Shown here: positions 53,525 through 61,798 of the stretch, one piece after another
How positions within the stretch are numbered: position 1 is the first letter of the stretch
Layout: every line of letters begins with the position of its first letter
Origin: Enorma phocaeensis
Lineage (GTDB): Bacteria > Actinomycetota > Coriobacteriia > Coriobacteriales > Coriobacteriaceae
Length of the DNA: 64,000 nucleotides
Direction of reading: 5' to 3'
Assembly: GCF_900186505.1 (NCBI RefSeq)
Contig: NZ_LT891970.1
Span: forward strand, 790,451 to 854,450
Notes under the pieces: generated by a model
The model's database searches: none
What the model was told of the DNA's origin: nothing
Seen by the model: only the letters and a program-made list of their open reading frames with translations
Position numbers and translations under genes: made by a program

Positions 53525-54853
53525 ATGTCATCCGCACCCCGCTCGCGCAACCCGCGACCGAACCGCAAAGCGCGCTCGTCGAACACGCCGCGCCCCGCCG
53601 TGCCCTCGCATTCCGCTCAACGCCGCGAAGCCAAGAGCACGGCGGGTCCGTGCCCCATCATGCGCGCTTGCGGCGGCTGCGCCTGGATCGGCATGCCCTA
53701 CCGCAAGCAGCTTGCCCGCAAGCAGCAGGCGATGGAGGAGCTCTTCTCTCCCCTGCTCGACCGCATGGGTTGGAATCTCAAGCTCGATCCCGTGTGGGGC
53801 ATGGGCGCGCATGCCGGCGAACCCGGTAAGGCACCGGCACCGCGCGGCTTTCGTCATAAAGCGCAGACCCCCTTCGCGCCGGGACAGCATGGCGAGGTGC
53901 TGAGCGGACTCTATGCCCAAGGCACACACGACATCGTCGCCGTACCGGATTGCCCCGTCGAGGCCCCTGGAGCACGGGCAATCCTCAACGAAGTGGCGCG
54001 CACGGCCGAACATCTCGGCATATCCGCCTTCGACGAGGATACGCGCCGGGGCATCTTGCGCTACGCCGTGCTGCGCATGGGCTGGCGCACCGAGGAGGCA
54101 ATGCTCACGCTCGTCACCGCCAAGCGCGTTCTGCCGCGCGCCGACGAGTTCGCCGCCGCGCTCATGGCGTATGACCCGCGCATCGTCTGCGTGGCCCACA
54201 ACATCAACACCCTGCCGGGAAACGCCGTGCTCGGCCCCGTGACCAAGGTCATCGCAGGCAAGCCCTGTATGCGCGACCAATTGCTGAACTGCACGTTCGA
54301 GATCTCGCCCACGGCCTTCTACCAGACGAACCCCCGGCAGACCGAGGTCCTCTACCAGCTGGCGATCGACGGAATGGGGCTGCAGGCGGGCGATACGCTC
54401 ATCGATGCGTACTGCGGCAGCGGGACCATCGGCATCACCGCGCTGCGCGCCGCGGTGGACACCGGCGTCGAGGCAACGCTCATCGGCGTGGAACGAAATG
54501 CCGCCGGCATCGCCGATGCGCAGCGCAATGCCGAGCTCAACGGCCTTGGTGACCGCGCTCGTTTCATCGCCGAGGACGCCACGGCCTACCTCGAGCGCGC
54601 GGCAGGCACAGGCGAGCACGCCGACGTCGTGGTCCTCGACCCACCGCGAGCCGGCTCCACGCCGGAGTTCCTCGAGGCGGCAGCCGCCATGGCCCCGCGA
54701 ACCGTCGTCTACATCAGCTGCAACCCCGCCACGCAGGTCCGCGACCTCGAGGTGCTCGGCAAGGCGGGCTACGCGCTGACGCGGCTCACGCCGGTGGACC
54801 TCTTCCCCCACACGCCACATGTGGAGACCGTCGCCGTTCTCAACCGTCGCTGA
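53525..54853 (+). CDS. RNA uracil-C5 methyltransferase (TrmA/RlmD family)
   Basis: A 442-residue SAM-dependent enzyme that should methylate a uridine in 23S rRNA (RlmCD-like). The N-terminal Cys cluster CPIMRACGGCAW fits the [4Fe-4S]-type site of this family. The SAM-binding DAYCGSGTIGI, the DPPRAGS motif and the catalytic Cys in YISCNPATQ (near residue 400) are present. The first 40 residues are basic and low complexity instead of a TRAM domain. Weak ribosome site GGGAG; a possible -10 TATACT lies at 53455-53460. It sits between the two IS110 copies and would be lost if they recombined. Confidence 0.9.
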   Translation: MSSAPRSRNPRPNRKARSSNTPRPAVPSHSAQRREAKSTAGPCPIMRACGGCAWIGMPYRKQLARKQQAMEELFSPLLDRMGWNLKLDPVWGMGAHAGEPGKAPAPRGFRHKAQTPFAPGQHGEVLSGLYAQGTHDIVAVPDCPVEAPGARAILNEVARTAEHLGISAFDEDTRRGILRYAVLRMGWRTEEAMLTLVTAKRVLPRADEFAAALMAYDPRIVCVAHNINTLPGNAVLGPVTKVIAGKPCMRDQLLNCTFEISPTAFYQTNPRQTEVLYQLAIDGMGLQAGDTLIDAYCGSGTIGITALRAAVDTGVEATLIGVERNAAGIADAQRNAELNGLGDRARFIAEDATAYLERAAGTGEHADVVVLDPPRAGSTPEFLEAAAAMAPRTVVYISCNPATQVRDLEVLGKAGYALTRLTPVDLFPHTPHVETVAVLNRR

Positions 54854-55100
54854 TAGCAGCGCCGCCGACGGGGCACCTTGGCGGAAACCGATGTGCGGGA
54901 GCAGCGAGGGCGGCAGGCGGCAGTTCACGCCCGACCAGCGGTGCTCGTCCGATCGGCGCGGCACCGCCCCAGCGTGTGCTACCTGTGCAGACCATCGCTC
55001 TCGATCGCCTGCATCCAGGCGATATAGGTGCTGGGATAGTGTCCATAGAGGATGCGGATGGGGTCGACGTTGGTTGCGCAGGCGCCGATCACCGACGCCA

Positions 55101-55384
55101 CATTACAGTTTGAGAAGTAGTTAGCCCAATCGCTTAAGCCATCCGCTTAGACGGTCGGACTACGATTGACATATGTCCCGAGGGACTGCCGATCGGGCGC
55201 CCGCGGACGGCCTTATGCCCCTGCCCCTTGAGGGCCCGGGGGGTGTTGCCGACGCGGGCGCCGCTGCTTCTGACGACTAATAGGAAACTGCCGGGCTCCT
55301 CCGACCAAAGAGCGCCACGGCCAGGTAATGTGGGTGTCGCGCGAGGCAGCATTCCGATCGACCGACGATTGGAAGGATACCATC
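55101..55384 (+). ncRNA. Candidate IS110 bridge RNA region, copy 2
   Basis: Same 284-base structured left end as copy 1, with the long-range stem at 55196-55205 and 55253-55262. Because both copies are identical, their guide sequences should also be the same, so the two occupied target sites are a direct test of the guide. Confidence 0.5.
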
Positions 55385-56548
55385 ATGCTGACCGAAGCCA
55401 CCGCCTGCCCTGCCGTAATAGGCCTCGACGTCGGGAAGTTCTCCCATTGGGCGTGCCACGTGACCAGGCAGGGCGAGATCCTCGCCAGCGGCCCCGTGGC
55501 CAACACCGAGCATGACCTGGACAGCCTGTTCGCCCGAGTGGATGCAGGGACGCTGGTCGTCGTCGACCAAGTGCGCAACATCGGGTCGCTGGCGATATCG
55601 AGGGCAAGGCTGGCCGGGCTGCCCGTCGCCTACCTGCCGGGAATCGCCGCCCACGGAGCTGCCAAGCTGTTCGCGGGCGACGCCAAGACCGACGAGCGCG
55701 ACGCCGCGGTCATAGCCAAGACGGCGCTCGGCATCCCGGATTCGCTGCTGCCCGTGCCAAGGCGCGACGAGAGGCTCGAGGCCGCAAGGTCGATGGCGGC
55801 GCAGAGGAACCACATGGTCACCTGCTCCACCCGTGACAAGAACAGGCTCAGGAGCATACTCCTGGAAAGCTGCCCCGCGTTCGAGGCGCTGGCCGACCTG
55901 GCCGATCCCCATTGGCTGAAGATGATGGAGTCCCTGGGCGGCCCCTGGGGCATCCTGGATGCCGGCAAGCCTGCCGTCGGCGCCGTGACCCGCGGCGCGA
56001 ACAGGGCGCGCATCGACGCCGCGCTGGCGGCGATATCGTCGTCGACGCGCCCGTCCGAATACCAGGTCATGGCAGAGAACCCGCAGGTCAGGATGCTTGC
56101 CAGGCGTATCAGGGAGTCCGCCGAGGAAGCCGCAAGGCTCGACACGGAGATAACGGCGCTGCTCGTCGAGGACGGCACTTACGAATGCCTGCTGACCATC
56201 CCAGGAATCGGCCCAAGGACCGCATCGGAGCTGGTGATAAGCATCGACATCGACGACTTCCCCGACCACGACCACCTCGCATCGTATTGCGGAATCGCTC
56301 CCAGGAACCGCCAGTCAGGCAAGTCGATATCGTCGGTGAGCGCCTCGCGCCAGGGAAACAAGAGGCTGAAAAACCTGCTCATCTTCTCCTGCAACTCGCT
56401 TAGCAGGAGCAGGGGCCGGTTCGGCGACTACTACCGCAAATGCAGGGATCGCGGCATGTGCCACGGAGAGGCATTGAAGGCGGTCGCCAGGAAGAGGATG
56501 AAGGTGATCTACGCGATCATGAGGGACAAGGTCCCGTACTCGGCCTAG
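55385..56548 (+). CDS. IS110-family transposase, copy 2
   Basis: Identical 387-residue product to copy 1: DEDD-type N-terminal domain with VIGLDVGKF and AKTDERDA, and a C-terminal domain with TIPGIGPRTASEL. It is encoded on the strand opposite to the gene it interrupts. Ribosome site GGAAGGA. Confidence 0.95.
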   Translation: MLTEATACPAVIGLDVGKFSHWACHVTRQGEILASGPVANTEHDLDSLFARVDAGTLVVVDQVRNIGSLAISRARLAGLPVAYLPGIAAHGAAKLFAGDAKTDERDAAVIAKTALGIPDSLLPVPRRDERLEAARSMAAQRNHMVTCSTRDKNRLRSILLESCPAFEALADLADPHWLKMMESLGGPWGILDAGKPAVGAVTRGANRARIDAALAAISSSTRPSEYQVMAENPQVRMLARRIRESAEEAARLDTEITALLVEDGTYECLLTIPGIGPRTASELVISIDIDDFPDHDHLASYCGIAPRNRQSGKSISSVSASRQGNKRLKNLLIFSCNSLSRSRGRFGDYYRKCRDRGMCHGEALKAVARKRMKVIYAIMRDKVPYSA

Positions 56549-56569
56549 CTAGCCAGAGCCATAGAAAAA

Positions 56570-56592
56570 CGCCAGCCCGACAAGGGCTGGCG
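56570..56592 (-). terminator. Terminator at right end of IS110 copy 2
   Basis: Same stem CGCCAGCCC/GGGCTGGCG with five T on the leftward strand, 51 bases past the new stop codon of the truncated lipase-like gene. It supplies the transcript end for the truncated gene. Confidence 0.75.
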
Positions 56593-57927
56593 TCAGCATG
56601 CTCGAAAGCAGTGATCTTTGCCAACAAAATCAGTTGACAAAACTATAGGAACACCCCCTGCGGTGTGAGAAATGCGTCCGTGGTGGGCACCTGACGCGAC
56701 ACCTCGGCGATGACCGCCCGCACGGTACGGGCGTCCGCCGGGTCATAGGGGCTCTCCGTGCCCACCGCCTGCTCGAACCGCACGCACATCTCGCCATAGG
56801 CTTCGTCGAAGCCCGCGTCATCGACCGCCGGCAGGAAGCGGTCCTCGCCGTAACGTCCGTAGCCCCATGCGGAAAGCGGCAGGTAGGGCACGATATCAGA
56901 GGGATTCACGATGTTGAAGATGTTGCCGTAGCGCGCATCGTGCGCATCTTGGGAGACGGTGGTCGCCGGCGACGCGAAGGTGTAGGCCATAACGGCATCG
57001 CCCGTCCCAAGGCCAAGCGCGCCCTCCTCCCAGGTGGGATCGTCCTTCGCTCCGGCAAGCTCGTCGTCCGCCTGGGCAGCGACGATGTTCGCGATGGCAC
57101 CGCCTCGGCTATGCCCCACCACCAGCAGCGTCACAGCATCGCCGCGTTCGTGGCTCGCTGCGATCCAGGGGCGCACGGCTTCCATGATCTCGGCAGCGCC
57201 GTCCGTATAGCCCGCGTGGTTGCCATGCGCCTCGAGAAGCGCCTCGAGGTCCGGCGCCTCGCGCACGCGGTCCGCCTCGGCCTCGAGCGCCTCGCGAGCC
57301 CGCGCAGCGAGCTCCTCGTGCGGGGCGGCGCCTTGCTCGCCCACGTAGAGGTTGCTCACCCATTCGGCACCGTAGCTCCCGCGCACCGACACCAGGATGA
57401 CCGAGCGAGTGGCACCCGTCCCCTCGTCCAGGCGCTTGCGAGCGATCGTGTAGGCAACCGAGTCCTCTTCCTGCGTGAAGACGTTGAGCACCTGATCGAC
57501 GATCTCGCTCCGGTAGCGATACGACTCGGTCGAGACCTCGTCGAAGCCCAAGGCGGTCAGGGCGTCCTCCATATAGGGTGGGCAATCGTAGGACGCCTGG
57601 TAATAGTTCGATTCGGCGTACGCGAGCGCCGAGAGCACGGCGGCCGCTCGAGCAAGCTCGTGGTTGTAGGTATTGGAATCGAGCGCGAACCACGCATCGT
57701 CCCAGGTGATGGTGGACGTCGCCTCGCCCGTGGGCGAGGCCAGGCACGTGTAGGTTAGGCTCGTCTCGAAGCGGCCGTGTGCGGGCTGCGACACCGCAGC
57801 CGCGGGCTGCTGCGGCGGCTCGGGAACCTCGCTTGGAGCGATGCGCGTCTGGTAGTAGCGGCAGATGAGCACCACCGCGGCGGCGAGCACGGTGACGCCG
57901 GCGATCGCCAGAATGACAGCGAGCGCG

Positions 57928-58767
57928 TTACTCAGCAGCTTCATCGTGCTCGAGCAGCTCGGTGAGGTCGCACACGCCCGACGAGGCCAGGGCCTTGATG
58001 AGCGACGCGCGGTCGCGGTTGACGATAAGCTCCTGCGGGAAGTGGATCTGGTCCAGCAAGGTCTGAGCCAGAGGATACCGCCCGATGTGGCACGCGATAT
58101 GTGCATCGCTCGACACCGCGATGCCCACGCCCAGCTCGGCGCAGCGCTCGGCGATGTGCTGGCACGCATGGCCCACCTTGCTGTCGAGCCCGCGCTCGAG
58201 GCTATGCTCGTTGATCTCGATGAGCTTGCCGCGCTCCTTAGCCACGGTAAGGACCTCGTCCACGTCGAAGGCCACGCCCGAGCGACCGGTATGGCCGAGC
58301 ACGAACACGCGCGGCTGCTCGAGCACGGCGGTGTACATGGCCGTGGCCTGCGCTACGGTGGCCCCCTCGGCAAAGCTTGAGTTGTGCACGCTCGCGACCA
58401 GGTAATCGAGGTTGCCGGTCACGCGCTCGAACAGGCTCTGCTCGCGTCGATACACCGAGCCCTCGATAGCTTCGGGACAGGGAATGTCCTGCGCGAAGAG
58501 GCGGCCGTCGAGACCCAGGATATCGACCTCGGCCCCGCGCAGGAGCGTGACCCCGTCCCAGGCGCGCGGCCAGATGCCCTGGTTCAAGAAGAATTGGAAG
58601 TTGCGGATGTGCTGCTCCGGGAAAAGCATGGGGCTGAAGTGGTCGGCCGAACCGAGCACCTCGAGACCCGCAGCGCGAGCGGCAGCGACGTTCTCCGCGA
58701 TGGTGGAATAGGCGTGCCGCGAGAAGAGGGTATGGTTGTGGATATCCGACTTGATGCGATAGGTCAC
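57928..58767 (-). CDS. PHP-domain phosphoesterase (YcdX-like)
   Basis: A 279-residue metal-dependent hydrolase starting at GTG 58767 behind GGAGGA; the open frame reaches 58869 without a better site. PHP motifs are in order: SDIHNHTLFSRHAYST (HxH plus distal His), LGSADHF, LLRGAEVDIL (Glu), SVHNSSF, VLGHTGRSG, EINEHS and AVSSDAHIACHIGRY (DAH). This set matches trinuclear Zn phosphoesterases. The natural substrate is unknown. Its end overlaps the lipase-like start. Confidence 0.9.
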   Translation of the reverse strand: MTYRIKSDIHNHTLFSRHAYSTIAENVAAARAAGLEVLGSADHFSPMLFPEQHIRNFQFFLNQGIWPRAWDGVTLLRGAEVDILGLDGRLFAQDIPCPEAIEGSVYRREQSLFERVTGNLDYLVASVHNSSFAEGATVAQATAMYTAVLEQPRVFVLGHTGRSGVAFDVDEVLTVAKERGKLIEINEHSLERGLDSKVGHACQHIAERCAELGVGIAVSSDAHIACHIGRYPLAQTLLDQIHFPQELIVNRDRASLIKALASSGVCDLTELLEHDEAAE

Positions 58768-59715
58768 GGGTGCTCCTCCATCGATAACTCGGCTGTTGGA
58801 CGGCGTAGAAGCTGCGGTCCATTGTACCGCGCGGTAAGAAGCACTCGGAATCTTGAACAACAACGCCACGTATCGCTACGGTTTTCAGCATGGCTCGGTC
58901 ACGATACATAGCCGATACTCCTCAAAAGCGTACAGGGCTCTCGCCTGCGCGTGCGTAGAAGTGCTGGAAGGTCAACCACGCCGTTGCGGCAGTGTCCTTT
59001 CGAGCATCGAATGGGCTCTTGCCCCCATCCACCGGTCGTCTGATCATCGGATGGGCTCCCGCCTCCCACTCGGCGATCATTTGAACGCCGGATGGGCTCC
59101 CGCCTCCCACTCGGCGATCATTTGAACGCCTGATGGGCTCCTGCCTCCCACTCGGCGATCATTTGAACGCCGAACGGGAGGGCAAGCGCCGAAAACCATG
59201 CAGAATATGGGCCGATGGGGGCTCCGCGACCATCCGATCGAAAAGTGTGTGGAAAATCCGCCTGGAGCGGATGGCGGGCAACCCGGCTACCTGCGGTTAT
59301 TCCGACGGCATTCTATTCGCGCATTTTTTGAGCACGAAAAAGCCGCTCACTTTTCCAACGAGTGGGCGTTCAGGGGGCGAAGGCGTTCATTTTTCCATCG
59401 AATGGGCGCTCGGGGAATGGTGCTATTCATCTTTCCGACGGATGGGCCCCGACGGGGCGGAGAGGCCCGATGGAGCCGCGAGCGGGAGGCCCGGCCGTCC
59501 GCGGCGCCATGCTTCAGGAAGCCCCGCCGCGGAACGTAGCCGATGTTCCGCGAGGACGTGTAGGGGCTCTCGTCTGCACGCATGTGGAAGCGCTGGGGAA
59601 TCAACGAGGTGTTGTGACAAAACCTTCAGAATTAACGATACAGAACAATACAGAGTGCGATAGAATGATAACAAGATGGTTCTCGGCTCATTGCGTCGCA
59701 GGGGAAGGAATCAGC
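58768..59715. repeat. Repeat-rich spacer between PHP and HAD genes
   Basis: 948 bases with no supported gene. Three tandem units of 41 bases (59049-59089, 59090-59130, 59131-59171), each like GGATGGGCTCCCGCCTCCCA followed by CTCGGCGATCATTTGAACGCC, are preceded by a degenerate unit from about 59006. A second cluster of ~40-base relatives (59340-59465) shares the pattern TCATTTnnnCnnCGRATGGGC. Another block, GGCTCTCGCCTGC...GAAGTGCTGG (about 58938-58970), recurs diverged at about 59565-59597. Small open frames here follow the repeats and are not convincing genes. Confidence 0.7.
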
Positions 59716-60570
59716 ATGATCGAAGTGTTCGCAACCGATCTCGACGGCACGCTGCTCAACGCGTTCCACTTAACGGACAAACGGATTCTCGCAGCGCTCA
59801 AGCAGGTTGTCGACGCAGGCGCCCATGTAGTCATCGCCACGGGCCGCACCATGCGCTCCACCAACGAGCACGGGTTCGAGGGGCTGCCGCTCGACATCGT
59901 CGAGCTCAACGGCGCGATCGTGCGCGACGCGACCGGCAAGGTCGTCAAGTCGTTCCCCCTCGACAAGGCAGCGCTCGAGAAGATGCTGCGCGCCTTCCCC
60001 GATGTGGTATTCGAATGCGTTTCCGCAGAGGGAACCTACATCACCGCCACGCGCGAGAAGCGCCAAGCTCAGTTCGCGCGCGACGGGTTCATCCGCCGCA
60101 TCGCCATGCGCGGCATGTATAAGCGCGAGGAATCCGACCCCACCATGCACTTCGAGCAGTCCGTCGAGCAGGTGCTCGAGCATGACATCGTGAAGATCAA
60201 CAGCCGCGTGGTCGACGAGCAGCTCAAGCGCGACCTAGCAGCCTACCTGGATGCCCAGGACGCGTTCGTGAACACGCCCTTCAACCCCATCATGTTCGAG
60301 ATCACCAACGCCGACGTGAATAAGGGCGCGAGCATCTCGTGGCTGGCGCAGAGCCTTGGCTTCACCGACAACGAGGTCGCCGTCTACGGCGACGGCGGCA
60401 ACGACGTGACGATGCTCGAGCGCTTCGAGCATGCCTACGCTACCGCCAACGCCGACGCGGATGCCAAGAAGGCGGCGGGCAATGTGATCGGCAACTGCGC
60501 GTTCCACGCGGTTCCGCGCCACATGCTCGCCATCGTGCGAGCTGAGCGCGGCCGGGTGACCATCGCCTAG
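59716..60570 (+). CDS. Cof-type HAD-IIB phosphatase
   Basis: A 284-residue HAD hydrolase starting at ATG 59716 behind GGGGAAGGAA. Motif I is DLDGTLL (residues 8-14), motif II VIATGRT, and motif III/IV Lys and Asp residues are in NKGASISWLAQSLG and VAVYGDGGNDVTMLE. The cap region is type IIB. The family hydrolyses sugar phosphates, flavin and PLP phosphates; the substrate cannot be assigned. The longer open frame upstream (from 59362) reads through repeats and is unlikely. It converges with the aminotransferase gene, eight bases apart. Confidence 0.92.
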   Translation: MIEVFATDLDGTLLNAFHLTDKRILAALKQVVDAGAHVVIATGRTMRSTNEHGFEGLPLDIVELNGAIVRDATGKVVKSFPLDKAALEKMLRAFPDVVFECVSAEGTYITATREKRQAQFARDGFIRRIAMRGMYKREESDPTMHFEQSVEQVLEHDIVKINSRVVDEQLKRDLAAYLDAQDAFVNTPFNPIMFEITNADVNKGASISWLAQSLGFTDNEVAVYGDGGNDVTMLERFEHAYATANADADAKKAAGNVIGNCAFHAVPRHMLAIVRAERGRVTIA

Positions 60571-60578
60571 CAAACAGG

Positions 60579-61781
60579 CTAGCTGCGATATTCCTCGGCA
60601 AGCGCGCGCCATGCAGGCAGCGAGCCCTCGATGACCTCCGGCGCCACGCAGTAGCCCACGCGCACCCAACCCTCGACACCAAAGCTGTTCGACGGCACGG
60701 GCAGCAGCTCATAGGCGCGGGCGCGCTCGCAGAACGCCTCAGCATCCGGCTCGAGCGCCTTAACCCACAGGTAGAAGGCACCGTCGGGCTCTACGAACGT
60801 ATAGCCCGCCTCGCGCAGGGCGTCGCAGAGGAGGTCGCGGTTGCGCGCATAGGCAGCAACGTCCGACGGCTCGTCAACGCAGTCGGCAACCACGCGCTGG
60901 AACAGCGCCGGGGCGCACACGAAGCCCAGGGCCCGGGCTGCGCCCGCCACCGCGCACATCGCGCGGCGGGCACCCTCGCTCACCTGGGGAACAAGCACCC
61001 AGCCCACGCGCTCGCCGGGCAGCGACAGCGATTTGCTGTAGGAGTAGCACACGATGGTGTGCTCGTAGAGGCTCGGCACCCACGGGACCTCGGCACCGTA
61101 GGTGATCTCGCGGTACGGCTCGTCAGACACGAGCACGATGGGCTGCGGGTGGCCCAGGCGCTCCGCGCGACGGGCGTTGGCGCGCTCAAGCACGGCGGCG
61201 AGCGCCTCGAGGCTCTCGCGGGGGTAGACTACGCCGGTGGGGTTGTTAGGCGAGTCGATGATGACCGCTGCGGTGCGCTCCGTGATGGCCGCCTCCACCG
61301 CTGCGACGTCGATCTGGAAGGTCCTGGAATCTGCCGGCACCTCCACGCAAGTCGCGCCCACCGTCTCGATCCACACGCGGTACTCGGGGAAGTACGGGGC
61401 TATGACGATGACCTCCTCACCCGGACAGGTGACTGCCTTGAGGGTGCAGGACACCGACGCCGCTGCCCCCACGGTCATGAAAACGTCTGCGGCTCCGTAG
61501 GATGTTCCGAAGCGACGGTTCAGCGAGTCCGCTACCGCTTGGCGCACCGCGGGAAGACCGGGTGCGGGCGTGTAACCGTGAAGCTCCGCCGGGCTGAGCT
61601 CTGCAAGCGATCGCTCGATGCTCGCGCGCACCGCCGCCGGCGCCGGCACGCTGGGGTTGCCCAGGCTGAAATCGAACACCTTGTCCGCCCCGATCTGGGC
61701 CTTGCGCTCGTTGGCGTAGCTGAAGATCTCGCGGATAACCGAGCTCTCGGCTCCGCGTTCATACATCGTCTCGTTGATCAT
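60579..61781 (-). CDS. PLP-dependent aminotransferase (class I/II)
   Basis: A 400-residue fold-type I aminotransferase. It has FDFSLGNPSVPAP and GYTPAPGLPAVRQAVA at the N-terminus, SPNNPTGVVYPRESL (PLP contact), VLVSDEPYREI and the Schiff-base Lys in CYSYSKSLSLPGERVGW, with a late Arg in EGWVRVGYCV that binds the substrate carboxylate. It resembles aspartate/aromatic aminotransferases; the exact donor is not clear. Ribosome site GGGAGGT. It lies 17 bases downstream of ftsH and is probably co-transcribed. Confidence 0.92.
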   Translation of the reverse strand: MINETMYERGAESSVIREIFSYANERKAQIGADKVFDFSLGNPSVPAPAAVRASIERSLAELSPAELHGYTPAPGLPAVRQAVADSLNRRFGTSYGAADVFMTVGAAASVSCTLKAVTCPGEEVIVIAPYFPEYRVWIETVGATCVEVPADSRTFQIDVAAVEAAITERTAAVIIDSPNNPTGVVYPRESLEALAAVLERANARRAERLGHPQPIVLVSDEPYREITYGAEVPWVPSLYEHTIVCYSYSKSLSLPGERVGWVLVPQVSEGARRAMCAVAGAARALGFVCAPALFQRVVADCVDEPSDVAAYARNRDLLCDALREAGYTFVEPDGAFYLWVKALEPDAEAFCERARAYELLPVPSNSFGVEGWVRVGYCVAPEVIEGSLPAWRALAEEYRS

Positions 61782-61798
61782 CGGTACCTCCCGGCAGC

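Larger units (their letters stand above)
55101..56658 (+). mobile_element. IS110-family insertion sequence, copy 2
   Basis: Sequence-identical to copy 1 over 1,558 bases at a constant offset of 3,312, same orientation. It lies in the C-terminal coding part of the leftward lipase-like gene. The junctions are GACGCCA-CATTACAG on the left and ACACCCCC-TGCGGTG on the right. Its antisense terminator (56570-56592) will end transcripts coming from the PHP/lipase genes. Confidence 0.95.
54979..57944 (-). pseudogene. Lipase-like alpha/beta-hydrolase, split by IS110 copy 2
   Basis: The N-terminal part (57944 to 56659) begins MKLLSNALAVILAIAGVTV, a signal anchor, and carries the GxSxG nucleophile in VVGHSRGGAIAN and a likely Asp in NPSDIVPYLPL. 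It then runs into the IS and stops at 56643 as ...FLTPQGVFL. The last 39 codons lie on the other side of the IS (55098 to 54979), reading ASVIGACATNVD then ILYGHYPSTYIAWM, which has the H-x-P-x-x-Y-x-x-W pattern expected around the catalytic His of lipase-3-like proteins. Joining the sides with two C restores the frame. The start overlaps the PHP gene stop by 17 bases. Confidence 0.85.

Noticed and set aside
59049..59171. Possible CRISPR array
   Set aside because: The 41-bp units are contiguous with no unique spacers, and no cas genes are present.
59362..59715. N-terminal extension of the HAD phosphatase
   Set aside because: It is translated repeat DNA without conserved residues; ATG 59716 has a strong ribosome site and starts at the first HAD motif.
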